A DNA stretch of 45,809 nucleotides, taken from assembly GCF_000308595.1 (NCBI RefSeq), contig NZ_BAGA01000019.1, positions 1 through 45,809 of the forward strand. Reading direction: 5' to 3'. The stretch's first letter is position 1, and every line of letters starts with the position of its first letter. This document shows positions 8,036 to 17,939 of this stretch, piece by piece. Position numbers and translations under genes: made by a program. Origin of the DNA: Nocardia higoensis NBRC 100133 (GTDB taxonomy: Bacteria > Actinomycetota > Actinomycetes > Mycobacteriales > Mycobacteriaceae). Below the pieces are notes generated by a model that was not told the origin of the DNA, ran no database searches, and saw nothing but the letters and a program-made list of their open reading frames with translations.

Positions 8036-9346
8036 ATGCCAGTTGCCGCCACCGCCGCCACCGCCGAAGGGCTGTGTGCCTTCATCGACGCCTCGCCCTC
8101 GCCTTTCCACGTCTGCCGGACCGTAGCCGCCGAACTCGACGCGGCGGGTTTCACCCGGCTGTCGGAATCCGCCGCATGGACCGCCGGGGAGCCGGGCAGG
8201 TACTACGTGGTGCGCGGCGGTTCGCTGGTGGCCTGGGCCGACACCCCCGGGCCCGCCTCCGCTCCGTTCCGGGTGGTCGGCGCGCACACCGACAGCCCGA
8301 ATCTGCGGGTCAAGCAGCATCCCGACCTGGCCTCGGCCGGGTGGCGGATGGTCGGTCTCGAGCCCTACGGCGGCGCCTGGCTGAACTCCTGGCTGGACCG
8401 CGAGCTGGGCCTGTCCGGCAGGCTGACGGTTCGCGACGGCAATGCCGTGCGCACCGAACTCGTGCGCATCGACGACCCGATCCTGCGGGTGCCGCAGCTG
8501 GCGATCCACCTCTCCGAGGACCGGCGCGGGGTGAGCCTGGACCCGCAGCGTCACCTCAACGCGATCTGGGGCGTCGGTGAAGCGGACGGCGCGTTCCTGG
8601 ACGTGGTCGCCGAATACGCCGGGGTGGAACCGGATTCGGTGCTCGGCTGGGAACTGATGACCCACGATCTGGCGCCGAGCCGGCTGGTCGGCCGGGAACG
8701 CGATCTGGTCAGCGCGCCGCGGCTGGACAACCAGGGCACCTGCTATGCGGGTCTGCACGGCTTCCTGGCCGCGGTCGCCGAGCCGGGCGCGGCGATTCCG
8801 GTGCTGGCCATGTTCGATCACGAGGAAGTCGGCAGTCAGTCCGATCGCGGCGCCCAGTCGGACCTGCTGCCCGCCGTGCTCGAGCGCGTCGTGCTCACCC
8901 GGGGCGGCGGTCGCGCCGAATACCTTGCCGCGCTGGCCGGGTCGATCTGCGCGTCCGGGGACATGGCGCACGCCACCCACCCGAACTACCCGGAGCGCCA
9001 CGAGCCCGCGCACCGCATCGAGGTCAACGGCGGCCCGGTGCTCAAGGTGAACCAGAACCTGCGCTACGCCACCGATGCCACCGGCGCGGGCGCGTTCGCG
9101 CTGGCCTGCGCTCAGGCCGGGGTCCGCCTCCAGCGCTATGTGCACCGCGCGGATCTGCCCTGCGGTTCCACCATCGGCCCGATGACCGCCGCGCGCACCG
9201 GCATGCCGACCGTGGACGTGGGCGCGCCGCAACTGGCGATGCATTCGGCGCGTGAGCTGATGGGCGCCGACGACGTGGTCTCCTATGCGGCGGCGCTGGC
9301 CGCCTTCTCCGCGCCCGGGTACGCGTCCGCGGGCTCGGGCCGGTAG
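8036..9346 (+). CDS. M18 family aminopeptidase
   Basis: The 436-residue product is an M18 (aspartyl aminopeptidase-like) zinc peptidase; the M. tuberculosis counterpart is annotated pepC. It removes N-terminal residues from peptides in the cytosol, with acidic preference in characterised members. Metal and catalytic motifs are visible in order: [41 protein letters not shown] and the late QLAMHSARE. The start is ATG 8036, 7 nt after a TAGGAT -10 box (8023-8028), so the mRNA is probably leaderless. The 3' end overlaps the convergent mannosyltransferase gene by 64 nt. Confidence 0.93.
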   Translation: MPVAATAATAEGLCAFIDASPSPFHVCRTVAAELDAAGFTRLSESAAWTAGEPGRYYVVRGGSLVAWADTPGPASAPFRVVGAHTDSPNLRVKQHPDLASAGWRMVGLEPYGGAWLNSWLDRELGLSGRLTVRDGNAVRTELVRIDDPILRVPQLAIHLSEDRRGVSLDPQRHLNAIWGVGEADGAFLDVVAEYAGVEPDSVLGWELMTHDLAPSRLVGRERDLVSAPRLDNQGTCYAGLHGFLAAVAEPGAAIPVLAMFDHEEVGSQSDRGAQSDLLPAVLERVVLTRGGGRAEYLAALAGSICASGDMAHATHPNYPERHEPAHRIEVNGGPVLKVNQNLRYATDATGAGAFALACAQAGVRLQRYVHRADLPCGSTIGPMTAARTGMPTVDVGAPQLAMHSARELMGADDVVSYAAALAAFSAPGYASAGSGR

Positions 9347-10641
9347 GTGAACGCGGCGACCGCGAGCACGCCGAGGGTGACCAGCACGTAACTGCTGCCG
9401 ATGAGCTGTTGCCACCACGACCAGGCGAGCTCGCGGTCGTCGGAATGCGGCAACAGCCACTGCGGGCCGATCAGGAACAACACGGTGAGCGTGCCGGTGA
9501 CCCAGGCGAACAGCCGCCAGGGGGCCTGCCCGGCGCGCCTGCGCGCGATCACGTCGACCGCGAGCAGCAGCGCGGGCGCCACCCACACCCAGTGGTGTGA
9601 CCACGAGACGGGCGAGACGAGCAGGATCGCCGAGGCGTTCACCAGCAGCGCGGCGACGTGCGCGCCCGCTCGGATCAGGTGGTGCATCCACACCGCCGCC
9701 AGCGCCACCGCGATCACCGCCAGTCCCAGCCAGATCGCCGTCGCCGTGCTGTCGGGCAGGCCGAGCCGGAAGGCCAGGCCCTTCAGCGACTGGTTGCCCG
9801 CGAAGTAGGGCGGGCCGATGCGGCCGGTGTCGGCGAGCGTGCGGAACCAGTACTCGACCGAATCGCTGGGAAACAGCAGGAAACCCAGTCCCACAGCGCC
9901 GATCGCGGAGACGACCACGGTGCCCGCGGCCTTCCAGTCTCGGCGCAGCAGGAAGTACAGCAGGAAGCCGCCCGGAATCAGCTTGATGGACACGGCGATT
10001 CCGATGAGCATGCCGCGCGGCCAGAACGGCTTGCGCGCCAGGCAGTCCAGCGCGACCGCGGCCATCAGCACCAGGTTGATCTGGCCGAAGCCGAAGGTCT
10101 GGCGCACCGGTTCCAGGTAGAGCGCCAGCGCCAGCGCGGCGATCACCAGCGGCAGCGCGAGTCGCCGGTCCAGGCCGGGGCGCAGCCGGTCGAGCACCAG
10201 CCACAGCGTCAGGCCGAGGCAGCCGAGCGAGGTGAGCAGCACGACGATCTCGGCGAGCACCAGCGGCATGAGCGCCAGCGGGGCGAAGAAGAGCGCGGCC
10301 AGCGGGGGATAGGTGAACGGGAGCCCGATGCCGAAGACCGGCGGCATCGGTCCGTACAGCTCACCGCCGTCCAGCCACACCCGGGCGCCGTTGCGATAGA
10401 CCTGCAGGTCGATGTAGCCGTTCCACCAGTGCACCAGCAGCGAGACCAGCGCCGAGATCGCGAAGAGCGCGAGCGCCGCGGCCAGCAGTCTCACCCGCGA
10501 ACCCGGCGGCGCCCCTGAATCCGAGGGCACCGCGGTGGATTCCGGCGATCGGCGGGAGGTAGGCGCGGCACCGTCGAGGTGGGGGGTGCCCGGTTCGACA
10601 GGCTTCGCGGCCTGCTCGGCCACCCCCGATCGTTCGTTCAC
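9283..10641 (-). CDS. GT87 family polyprenol-dependent mannosyltransferase (DUF2029)
   Basis: The 452-residue integral membrane protein belongs to GT87/DUF2029, the family of the mycobacterial mannosyltransferase PimE. After a ~45-residue disordered Pro/Ser-rich tail come roughly ten hydrophobic helices. The first extracytoplasmic loop, [26 protein letters not shown], carries the conserved Asp seen in the family, followed by [34 protein letters not shown] lies in a later loop. Members transfer mannose from polyprenyl-phosphate-mannose to PIM, lipomannan or related acceptors; the exact acceptor is unknown. The start is GTG 10641, with TACGCT (10648-10653) 6 nt upstream. It is convergent with, and overlaps, the aminopeptidase gene. 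Confidence 0.85.
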   Translation of the reverse strand: MNERSGVAEQAAKPVEPGTPHLDGAAPTSRRSPESTAVPSDSGAPPGSRVRLLAAALALFAISALVSLLVHWWNGYIDLQVYRNGARVWLDGGELYGPMPPVFGIGLPFTYPPLAALFFAPLALMPLVLAEIVVLLTSLGCLGLTLWLVLDRLRPGLDRRLALPLVIAALALALYLEPVRQTFGFGQINLVLMAAVALDCLARKPFWPRGMLIGIAVSIKLIPGGFLLYFLLRRDWKAAGTVVVSAIGAVGLGFLLFPSDSVEYWFRTLADTGRIGPPYFAGNQSLKGLAFRLGLPDSTATAIWLGLAVIAVALAAVWMHHLIRAGAHVAALLVNASAILLVSPVSWSHHWVWVAPALLLAVDVIARRRAGQAPWRLFAWVTGTLTVLFLIGPQWLLPHSDDRELAWSWWQQLIGSSYVLVTLGVLAVAAFTYRPEPADAYPGAEKAASAAA

Positions 10642-10653
10642 CCGCCCAGCGTA

Positions 10654-10980
10654 CCGGGGGTGCCTCCCGGATCCGGCTCGGTGCTCGAAGTCCGGGCAAC
10701 CGGGCGGTCACGGGCGGTGATGGCGCCCTGACAGGCTGTACGGGGCGCGATCACGGGCCGGGAGCGCGGTTGTGGCAACGGCACAGCGACTGCAGGTGAT
10801 GCGGAATCGGTTCCCGGGGGATGCGCCCGGTATGTCCGAGTGTGCGCGTGTGGCCCGGGGCGGCCCCCTCACCTGCGGGGCGGTCGCGGGTGACCCGTAG
10901 ACTGAGGCCGCCCTCCCGTCATGTCGGCGGGACCGAGCTCGTCGCTTCACAATGCCCGGCCGAAAGGACCCTGGTACTCC
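10654..10980. other. purL upstream region
   Basis: About 330 nt lie between the mannosyltransferase promoter and the purL start. A TAGACT -10 box (10898-10903) is the only convincing signal; it would start transcription near 10910. An open 34-codon frame from an ATG near 10800 that stops at the TAG of that -10 box has no ribosome site or recognisable features. I see no RNA gene. Confidence 0.5.
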
Positions 10981-13275
10981 GTGACTCCGCAGGTCGACAC
11001 CGTCAGCGCAGCCGCAGCAACCCCCGAGGTCGCGCAACCCTACAAAGAACTGGGTCTCAAGGACGACGAGTACGCCCGCATCAAAGAGATCCTCGGCCGC
11101 AGGCCGACCGACGCCGAACTGGCGATGTACTCGGTGATGTGGAGCGAGCACTGCTCCTACAAGTCCTCCAAGGTGCACCTGCGCTACTTCGGCCAGACCA
11201 CCACCGACGAGATGCGCGCCTCCATGCTGGCCGGTATCGGCGAGAACGCGGGTGTGGTCGACATCGGCGACGGCTGGGCGGTCACCTTCAAGGTGGAGAG
11301 CCACAACCATCCCTCCTACGTGGAGCCCTACCAGGGCGCGGCCACCGGCGTCGGCGGCATCGTGCGCGACATCATGGCGATGGGCGCGCGCCCGATCGCG
11401 GTGATGGACCAGCTGCGCTTCGGCGCGGCCGACGCCCCCGACACCCGTCGCGTGGTCGACGGCGTGGTGCGCGGCGTCGGCGGCTACGGCAACTCCCTCG
11501 GCCTGCCGAATGTGGGCGGCGAAACCGTCTTCGACGCCTCCTACCAGGGCAACCCACTGGTCAACGCGCTGTGCGCGGGCGTGATGCGGGTCGAGGACCT
11601 GCACCTGGCATTCGCCTCCGGCGCGGGCAACAAGATCATCCTGTTCGGCGCGCGCACCGGCCTCGACGGCATCGGCGGCGTGTCCGTGCTGGCCTCGGAC
11701 ACCTTCTCCGGTGACGAGTCCGGCTCCGGCCGCAAGAAGCTGCCCAGCGTCCAGGTCGGCGACCCGTTCACCGAGAAGGTGCTCATCGAGTGCTGTCTCG
11801 AGCTGTACGCGGCCGAGCTGGTGGTCGGCATCCAGGACCTCGGCGGCGCCGGGTTGTCCTGCGCCACCTCCGAACTCGCGGCGGCCGGCGACGGCGGCAT
11901 GTACATCGAGCTGGACAAGGTGCCGCTGCGCGCGACCGGGATGACCCCGGCCGAGGTGCTCTCCAGCGAGTCCCAGGAGCGCATGTGCGCCGTGGTGACC
12001 CCGGAGAACGTGGACGCCTTCATGGCGGTCTGCGCCAAGTGGGACGTGCTGGCCACGGTCATCGGCGAGGTCACCGACGGTGATCGCCTGGTCGTCAGCT
12101 GGCACGGCGACACCGTGGTGGACGTGCCGCCGCGCACCGTGGCCCACGAGGGCCCGGTCTACGAGCGCCCGGTGCGGCGTCCCGACTACCAGGACGCGCT
12201 GATCGCCGACAGCCCCGACGCGCTGCCCCGGCCGAAGACCGCCGAGGAACTGCGCGAGACGCTGCTGACGATGATCGCCAGCCCCCAGCTGTGCAGCCGC
12301 AAGTGGATCACCGAGCAGTACGACCGCTACGTGCGCGGCAACACCGTGCTCGCGGAGGACGCCGACGCCGGTGTCATCCGCATCGACGAGGAGTCCGGCC
12401 GCGGCATCGCCCTGGCCACCGACGCCTCCGGCCGCTACACCAAGCTCGACCCCTACACCGGGGCACAGCTGGCGCTGGCCGAGGCCTTCCGCAATGTCGC
12501 CACCACCGGCGCGACCCCCAAGGCCGTCACCAACTGCCTGAACTTCGGCTCGCCCGAGGATCCCGGCGTGATGTGGCAGTTCCAGCAGGCCGTGCGCGGT
12601 CTGGCCGACGGCTGTGTGGCCCTGGGCATTCCGGTGACCGGCGGCAATGTCAGCTTCTACAACCAGACCGGTCAGGACGCGATCCTGCCGACCCCGGTGG
12701 TCGGCGTGCTCGGCGTCATCGACGATGTGCACCGGCGCATCCCCACCGGCCTCGGCCTCGAGCCCGGCGAGACGCTGATCCTGCTCGGCGAGACCCGCGA
12801 CGAGTTCGGCGGCTCCATCTGGGCACAGGTGGCCCACGATCATCTCGGCGGCCTGCCGCCGAAGGTGGACTTCGCCCGCGAGCAGCTGATCGCCGAGGTG
12901 CTGGTCGCCGGTTCGCGCGACGGCATGATCTCGGCCGCGCACGATCTGTCCGAGGGCGGTCTGGCGCAGGCCGTCGTCGAGGCCGCGCTGGCCGGTGAGA
13001 CCGGCTGCCGCATCCTGCTGCCCGAGGGCGCCGACCCGTTCGTGACGTTGTTCTCCGAGTCGGCCGGTCGCGTGCTCGTCGCGGTGCCGCGCTCGGAGGA
13101 GACCCGGTTCACCAAGATGTGCGATGCCAGGCAGTTGCCGTGGGTCCGCATCGGCGTGGTCGACCAGGGCTCCGACGAGATCGAGGTGCAGGGCCAGTTC
13201 TCCGTCCCGATGACCGAGCTGCGCGAGGCCTTCGAAGGCACCCTGCCGAAGCTGTTCGGCGCGGAGGTGGCCTGA
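10981..13275 (+). CDS. purL: Phosphoribosylformylglycinamidine synthase subunit PurL
   Basis: PurL is the ATP-dependent synthetase subunit of FGAM synthase, working with PurS and PurQ encoded 4.5 kb upstream. The 764-residue small-type PurL shows [83 protein letters not shown] and [12 protein letters not shown], covering both synthetase halves. The start is uncertain: GTG 10981 fits the usual N-terminus but its AAAGGA (10963-10968) is 12 nt away; ATG 10921 in frame would add 20 residues. A hairpin (CGACCGG-CAA-CCGGTCG, 13281-13297) follows the stop. Identity is secure. Confidence 0.95.
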   Translation: MTPQVDTVSAAAATPEVAQPYKELGLKDDEYARIKEILGRRPTDAELAMYSVMWSEHCSYKSSKVHLRYFGQTTTDEMRASMLAGIGENAGVVDIGDGWAVTFKVESHNHPSYVEPYQGAATGVGGIVRDIMAMGARPIAVMDQLRFGAADAPDTRRVVDGVVRGVGGYGNSLGLPNVGGETVFDASYQGNPLVNALCAGVMRVEDLHLAFASGAGNKIILFGARTGLDGIGGVSVLASDTFSGDESGSGRKKLPSVQVGDPFTEKVLIECCLELYAAELVVGIQDLGGAGLSCATSELAAAGDGGMYIELDKVPLRATGMTPAEVLSSESQERMCAVVTPENVDAFMAVCAKWDVLATVIGEVTDGDRLVVSWHGDTVVDVPPRTVAHEGPVYERPVRRPDYQDALIADSPDALPRPKTAEELRETLLTMIASPQLCSRKWITEQYDRYVRGNTVLAEDADAGVIRIDEESGRGIALATDASGRYTKLDPYTGAQLALAEAFRNVATTGATPKAVTNCLNFGSPEDPGVMWQFQQAVRGLADGCVALGIPVTGGNVSFYNQTGQDAILPTPVVGVLGVIDDVHRRIPTGLGLEPGETLILLGETRDEFGGSIWAQVAHDHLGGLPPKVDFAREQLIAEVLVAGSRDGMISAAHDLSEGGLAQAVVEAALAGETGCRILLPEGADPFVTLFSESAGRVLVAVPRSEETRFTKMCDARQLPWVRIGVVDQGSDEIEVQGQFSVPMTELREAFEGTLPKLFGAEVA

Positions 13276-13334
13276 GCGAACGACCGGCAACCGGTCGCGG
13301 CCGCCGGGACACCCCGGGGCCGTGATCGGGCCGC

Positions 13335-13369
13335 GTCGGACGATCGCCCGGTCCGACCACGCATACTGT
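13335..13369 (+). promoter_or_regulatory. Inverted repeat plus -10 box ahead of the alpha/beta-hydrolase operon
   Basis: GTCGGAC (13335-13341) and GTCCGAC (13351-13357) form an exact 7-bp inverted repeat with a 9-nt spacer. A TACTGT -10 box follows at 13364-13369. The repeat covers the -35 region, an operator-like position. Confidence 0.4.
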
Positions 13370-13394
13370 TCGGGTGCTCGAGAAAGCGGACACC

Positions 13395-15110
13395 ATGACC
13401 AGGCTGCGTGCGCGCGCCGTAGTCCTGGTGCGCCGGGCAGAGGTCGTCATCGATCTCAACTACGTCGGAATCGTCGTAGCCACCCTGTTCTTCGCGCTCT
13501 CGGTGACCCCGTCGCTGGTGCCGCGCGACTGGCTCTTCCAAGGCCTGATCAGCGGTGTCAACGCCGCGCTCGGCTACGGTCTCGGCTGCCTGCTGGAATG
13601 GGGATTCCGGTCCTGGATCAGGCCCCGGCTCACCAGGATTCCGCCCGCGCCGATCTGGGTGATCTATGCGCTGAAGACGGCGGTGCTGGTGACCGCCGGG
13701 CTCACCGCGGCACTGATGCTGGTGCAATCGGCGCGCTGGCAACGCGAGATCACCGCGCTGATGGGCATGGAGGGCACCACCACCCCCGCCTATCTGCGCA
13801 CCGGGCTGCTGAGCCTGGCGATCGGCGTCATCGTGGTCGCCGTCTACCGCACGCTCCGCGAGATCGTGCTGTTCCTGGCCAAGGAACTCAACCGCTGGGT
13901 CCGGGTGCCGCGCGAACTGGCTCCCGCGGTCGGCGCGCTGGTGCTGGTGGTGCTGGCGACCACCGTCTTCAACGGCGTGGCCACCCGGGCCTTTTTCGCG
14001 GTCGCCAATTCGGCGTTCAGCGTGCGCAACGATCACACCTCGCCCAACGCGGTGCAGCCGCTGCTGCCGCAACGCTCGGGCAGCCCGGAGTCGTTCGCGG
14101 CCTGGGACACCCTGGGTTTCGAGGGCCGCTGGTTCGTCTCGCAGGGGCCGACCGCCAGCCGGATCGCGGCGGTCACCGGCCGACCCGCCCGCGAGCCGAT
14201 CCGCGCCTATGTCGGTCTGGAATCGGCCGAAGGCGAGGAATCCCAGGCCGACCTGGCGGTGCGTGAGCTGGACCGCGCGGGCGCGTTCGACCGGAAGGTT
14301 CTGGTCGTGGTCACCACCACCGGCACCGGCTGGGTCAACTCGATGGCCGCGGGCGCGCTCGAATACATGTACGGCGGCGACACCGCGGTGGTGGCCAGTC
14401 AGTACTCGTATCTGCCCAGCGTGCTGTCGTTCCTGGCGGACAGGAGCAAGGCCGCCTCGGCGGGTAGGCAGATCTTCGACGCGGTGTATCAGCGCTGGTC
14501 GCGTGAGCCGGTGGAGACCAGGCCGAAGCTGTTCGTCTACGGCGAGAGCCTGGGTTCGCAGGGATCGGAAGAAGCGTTCGACGGTCTGGCGGATCTGCGC
14601 AGCAAGGTCGACGGCGCGCTGTGGGTCGGGCCACCGAACTCCAACCGGCTGTGGAAGCAGTTCGTCGAGCGCCGTGACCCCGGCTCGCCGGAGGTGCTGC
14701 CGGTGTACGCCGACGGGCTGGTGGTCCGGTTCGCCGCCGCCGCACCGGATCTCGCCGTCCCCGGCCCGGAATGGCAGGCCCCGCGCATCGCCTACCTCCA
14801 GCACGCCTCGGATCCGATCGTCTGGTGGTCGCCGGATCTGATCTTCTCCCGCCCCGACTGGCTCGAGGAGCCGCGCGGCAAGGATGTGTCCTCGCAGATG
14901 CGCTGGGCGCCGTTCATCACCTTCTGGCAGGTCACCGCCGATCTCACCAACGCCCAGGGGGTCAGCGACGGGCACGGGCACCGCTACGGCAGCCTGGTGG
15001 TCGACGCCTGGGCCGCCATCGCGCAACCCGAGGGGTGGACGCCCGAACTCGCCGAACGGGTGCGTTTCCAGCTGGAGTCGGCCGAGGACTTCGAACGAGC
15101 CACCAAGTGA
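13395..15110 (+). CDS. Membrane-anchored alpha/beta-hydrolase (Abhydrolase_9 type)
   Basis: The 571-residue product has a membrane half and a hydrolase half. Residues ~20-200 hold four or more hydrophobic helices (VGIVVATLFFALSVTPSLVP, IYALKTAVLVTAGLTAAL and others). The C-terminal half is an alpha/beta-hydrolase with the nucleophile elbow FVYGESLGSQGSE, an acidic region near LQHASDPIVWWSPDL and a late DGHGHRYG. This two-part structure is a known actinobacterial family without assigned substrate; lipid or ester hydrolysis at the membrane is inferred. ATG 13395 has GAGAAAG 8 nt upstream; GTG 13374 is an alternative. The stop overlaps the next gene by 4 nt. Confidence 0.8.
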   Translation: MTRLRARAVVLVRRAEVVIDLNYVGIVVATLFFALSVTPSLVPRDWLFQGLISGVNAALGYGLGCLLEWGFRSWIRPRLTRIPPAPIWVIYALKTAVLVTAGLTAALMLVQSARWQREITALMGMEGTTTPAYLRTGLLSLAIGVIVVAVYRTLREIVLFLAKELNRWVRVPRELAPAVGALVLVVLATTVFNGVATRAFFAVANSAFSVRNDHTSPNAVQPLLPQRSGSPESFAAWDTLGFEGRWFVSQGPTASRIAAVTGRPAREPIRAYVGLESAEGEESQADLAVRELDRAGAFDRKVLVVVTTTGTGWVNSMAAGALEYMYGGDTAVVASQYSYLPSVLSFLADRSKAASAGRQIFDAVYQRWSREPVETRPKLFVYGESLGSQGSEEAFDGLADLRSKVDGALWVGPPNSNRLWKQFVERRDPGSPEVLPVYADGLVVRFAAAAPDLAVPGPEWQAPRIAYLQHASDPIVWWSPDLIFSRPDWLEEPRGKDVSSQMRWAPFITFWQVTADLTNAQGVSDGHGHRYGSLVVDAWAAIAQPEGWTPELAERVRFQLESAEDFERATK

Positions 15111-15751
15111 GGCCGGGCTTTTCCCGCGCGCACGCGTTCGCCGCCGCCGCGTTGATCGCCCCGCCGCTGTGGAACAACCGGATCGCCCCCGCGCTCGGAC
15201 TCGGGCAACGCGGGCGCACCCTGGCCCACCTGGGTTTCGCGGCCGCTTACGCCGCCGCGTCGCATGCCCGCCCGAACTGGCGCTCCGCCGAGGGGGTCGG
15301 TCTCGGGTTCGCGGCGAGTTCGGTGGTCGCGACCGGGGCGGCGGCCGCGCTGGCCGTCGCCCCGCTGCGCGAAGCGCTCCTGCGGACCCCGGCGCGGGTC
15401 CCGGAAGTGCCGCCCGTGGAATGGATCGCCGTCCACATCCCGTTCGGCACCGTGCTGCCCGAGGAACTGGTCTTCCGCGCCGCCCTCGACCCGCTGCTCG
15501 CCGAGCTGACCGGTCCCCGCCCGGCCCTGGTTCTCGGCGCGGTCGCCTTCGGCCTCTGGCACGTCCATCCGGCCCGCGCCGCGGGTGATCCGGTGCTGCC
15601 CACCGTCGTCGCCACCACGGCCGCGGGAGTCCTGTTCGTCCTGCTGAACCGCCGCGCCCGCAGCACCACAGCGCCCGCCCTGCTGCACTTCACCGTCAAT
15701 GCCGCCGGCGCCGTCCTGGCCACCCTCGGCGGAAAAGCGCCCCGGCGGTAG
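15107..15751 (+). CDS. CPBP family intramembrane metalloprotease
   Basis: The 214-residue, largely hydrophobic product carries the three CPBP (CaaX protease/bacteriocin-processing) motifs: the LPEELVFRAAL glutamate pair with Arg, the FGLWHVHP histidine, and HFTVNAAG in the last helix. Family members are integral-membrane zinc-independent or metal-dependent proteases of the Rce1 type; the substrate here is unknown. The GTG start overlaps the hydrolase stop (GTGA), so the two proteins are co-produced and may act on the same membrane process. Confidence 0.8.
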   Translation: MRPGFSRAHAFAAAALIAPPLWNNRIAPALGLGQRGRTLAHLGFAAAYAAASHARPNWRSAEGVGLGFAASSVVATGAAAALAVAPLREALLRTPARVPEVPPVEWIAVHIPFGTVLPEELVFRAALDPLLAELTGPRPALVLGAVAFGLWHVHPARAAGDPVLPTVVATTAAGVLFVLLNRRARSTTAPALLHFTVNAAGAVLATLGGKAPRR

Positions 15752-15971
15752 CGGCGGCCCGCGTGGCCCTCGCCATGACCCGGCCCGTCGTCCCGGGGCG
15801 GGCCGGACAACCGCTCTCGGGCGGGCGATCGTTCTGCTCGCCCGCGCGGTGCAAGCACCCGCTGCGCCCGTCCGGCGACAGCATCCGCGGCGGGGCGCCG
15901 TCGTCCGCGCGCACAAGCTGGACCGTGACTTCGTGGCCGTGGCGACGGAAGGCGGCGGTAGCCTCGGCGGC

Positions 15972-16364
15972 GTGGGACGGCGCAGAGTTGATCCGGGGGA
16001 GTTGCGGGCCGCGGTGGCGGCGGTGAGCGCATGGCTGCGCGACGAGCGGGCCGCCGCTCCGGCGCGTGCGGAGATCGCGGCCGCGGTGCGGGCCACCGCG
16101 CGGACGCTGGCGGAATCGGCGCCGGGGCACTCGGTGGAAGTGCGGATTCCGCCGTTCGTGGCGGTGCAGTGCGTGGAGGGGCCGAGGCATACCCGCGGCA
16201 CGCCGCCGAATGTGGTGGAAACCGATCCGCGCAGCTGGCTGCTGCTGGCCACCGGGCTCCTGGAATTCCACCCGGCCGTGACCGACGGCGTGGTCACGGC
16301 GTCGGGGAGCCGGGCGGGTGAGATCGCGCACTGGCTGCCCATCGTGCGACTCCCCGCCGAGTGA
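15972..16364 (+). CDS. Sterol-carrier-family protein (maleylpyruvate isomerase/SCP-like)
   Basis: The 130-residue protein matches the small sterol-carrier-family protein found next to purF in Mycobacteriales (Rv0807 type). It has an N-terminal helix (GELRAAVAAVSAWLRDERAAAP), then IPPFVAVQCVEGPRHTRGTPPNVVETDPRSWLLLATG and WLPIVRLP. This second block is the SCP2-like sheet with a hydrophobic pocket. Function is unknown; lipid binding is an inference. The GTG start is 7 nt after TAGCCT (15959-15964), indicating a leaderless mRNA. Longer in-frame readings from 15699 run through the end of the CPBP gene and are unlikely. Confidence 0.7.
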   Translation: MGRRRVDPGELRAAVAAVSAWLRDERAAAPARAEIAAAVRATARTLAESAPGHSVEVRIPPFVAVQCVEGPRHTRGTPPNVVETDPRSWLLLATGLLEFHPAVTDGVVTASGSRAGEIAHWLPIVRLPAE

Positions 16365-16451
16365 AGCCGGGCTCCCTGCCGAGAAGGAAGCCGGCGCCCC
16401 GGCGGCCGGTCGGTGCGCGGCGCCACGGACGCCCGGCAGGGACTGCCTCGG

Positions 16452-17795
16452 CTAGGCGGTCGCCCGCTCGCCCGCGCTGCGGTGCAACCCCTTGTAGTCG
16501 TAGAAGCGGGTGATGACGAGGCCGAAGAGCAGGCCGACCACCAGGCCGAAGACGGTCATCCACAGCCCGCGGCCGAGCCCGGCGGAGAAGTCGGCGTTGA
16601 AGTAGAGGATGGCGCGCACCGACAGATACACCTGGTGCATGGGCTCGAAGGTCGCCAGCCAGGCGAAATAGGTCGGCGTCGCCTCGATCGGCACGGTGCC
16701 ACCCGAGGAGGGCAGGCCGAGCACCACGAACAGGATCAGATTCACCAGCAGGCCGGCCGAACCGAACGCCGCCAGCACCGACAGGCCGGTCACCCCGACC
16801 GCGGTGATCGCCAGCACGCTGTAGAGGTACAGCGCCAACGGCCGCTCCACGGGCATGCTCAGGGCGTGGGCCACCAGCTGGAAGATCCCGGCGATGACGA
16901 CCGCCGCGACGACCATGACGCCCCATTTGAGCACCAGGGTGCGCAGCCGCGAGATCGGCGTGGGCGGGAAGTGCAGGTACCAGGGGCCGTATTCGGTGGG
17001 GACGAAGCCGAGCGCCGCATCGGCCATGGTGTGGATCGTCATCGCACCGATCACCCCGACCAGCAGCAGCAACAGGGCGAAGAAGAAGGCCGTCAGCCCC
17101 GCCCCGGTGCCGCTGGGCAGCGGGCGGAACTCCTCGGACACCAGCCGCAGCGGGGACTCCAGCGAGAGCCTGGTCGCGCCGCTGAGCTCGGTGGCCCGGC
17201 CGCCCTCGGGCGGGCTGAGCTGTGCCTGCACCTGCTCGGTCAGCTGCCTGCCGACCTGCTCGTTCACCCGGGGGAACATCCGGTCGGCGATGCGGGTGAC
17301 GATGGCGGTCGCGAACGGGCCGACCCGCGGATTGGTCTGCACGGTGATGATCGGCTGCTCGATGTCACCGGGCACCACGCTGCCGACGCCGAGGATGCCG
17401 AGGCGCTTGCTGAAATCGCCGGGGATGATGATCGCGCCGTAGACCTCGCCGTTGCGCAGCTGGCGCTGGGCCTCGTTGATGCCGAGCCGGCGCAGGTCGA
17501 TCTCGTCGGCCGGAACCTCGGCGGCGATGCCCTCGGCGACCTGTGTGCCGAAATTCACCTGCCGGGGTTCTCCGGGCGTGCCGAGCGTGTCGCCGACGTC
17601 CATGTTCACCAGCGCGATGGGGAACCCGTGCAGGTTCTTCTCCGGGTCGGCCACATAGGCCAGGTACAGATAGCTCAACAGGGTCGCGACCAGGGTGATC
17701 ACGACCAGCGGAAAGAGCGTCGCGCGCAGCAGAGTGCGCGGCTTCGGCGGCCCGGAGGGCGCGCTCTTCTCCGAATTCCGACTCTCGCTCGTCAC
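16452..17795 (-). CDS. YhgE/Pip-like membrane protein (DUF3533/ABC-2-type permease)
   Basis: The 447-residue product has one N-terminal membrane helix (LFPLVVITLVATLLSYLYLAYV), a large extracytoplasmic domain (residues ~65-220, with FPIALVNMDVGD and NGEVYGAIIIPGDFSKRL) and about five C-terminal helices. This is the shape of YhgE/Pip and SNG1-like proteins, which include phage-infection and type VII secretion-linked factors (EsaA-like). The closest fit is DUF3533/ABC-2 permease; no ATPase is adjacent. GTG 17795 is used: a TACCTT box (17802-17807) is 6 nt upstream. Earlier ATGs would start inside or upstream of the promoter. Role unknown. Confidence 0.75.
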   Translation of the reverse strand: MTSESRNSEKSAPSGPPKPRTLLRATLFPLVVITLVATLLSYLYLAYVADPEKNLHGFPIALVNMDVGDTLGTPGEPRQVNFGTQVAEGIAAEVPADEIDLRRLGINEAQRQLRNGEVYGAIIIPGDFSKRLGILGVGSVVPGDIEQPIITVQTNPRVGPFATAIVTRIADRMFPRVNEQVGRQLTEQVQAQLSPPEGGRATELSGATRLSLESPLRLVSEEFRPLPSGTGAGLTAFFFALLLLLVGVIGAMTIHTMADAALGFVPTEYGPWYLHFPPTPISRLRTLVLKWGVMVVAAVVIAGIFQLVAHALSMPVERPLALYLYSVLAITAVGVTGLSVLAAFGSAGLLVNLILFVVLGLPSSGGTVPIEATPTYFAWLATFEPMHQVYLSVRAILYFNADFSAGLGRGLWMTVFGLVVGLLFGLVITRFYDYKGLHRSAGERATA

Positions 17796-17804
17796 GGTCG
17801 AAAG

Positions 17805-17829
17805 GTACCGCCGCGGCGGCTGTCGGTAC
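17805..17829. promoter_or_regulatory. Nested palindrome at the YhgE-like gene promoter
   Basis: GTACCG (17805-17810) and CGGTAC (17824-17829) form an inverted repeat that encloses the 12-bp palindrome CCGCCGCGGCGG. It overlaps the -10 box of the minus-strand gene, so a repressor bound here would block it. No regulator gene is adjacent. Confidence 0.35.
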
Positions 17830-17895
17830 ATCGTCCGACACATGTGATTGCCGTCTGTATGCCGGAGCGGTGATCGCGGGACCAGCTAACACCCG

Positions 17896-17901
17896 TAGAA
17901 T
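17896..17901 (+). promoter_or_regulatory. purF -10 box
   Basis: TAGAAT, a good actinobacterial -10 hexamer, would start transcription near 17908. This leaves a ~32-nt leader with an AGGGAG ribosome site (17928-17933) 6 nt before the GTG start. Confidence 0.55.
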
Positions 17902-17939
17902 GGCGAGAGCCCCCAGCCCGCCCGAACAGGGAGCGTACG

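Noticed and set aside
10800..10900. 34-codon frame upstream of purL
   Set aside because: No ribosome site, no leaderless spacing to a -10 box, and it ends within the purL promoter itself.
15699..15971. 91-residue N-terminal extension of the sterol-carrier-like protein
   Set aside because: It overlaps the end of the CPBP gene, is low complexity, and a leaderless promoter supports the GTG at 15972.
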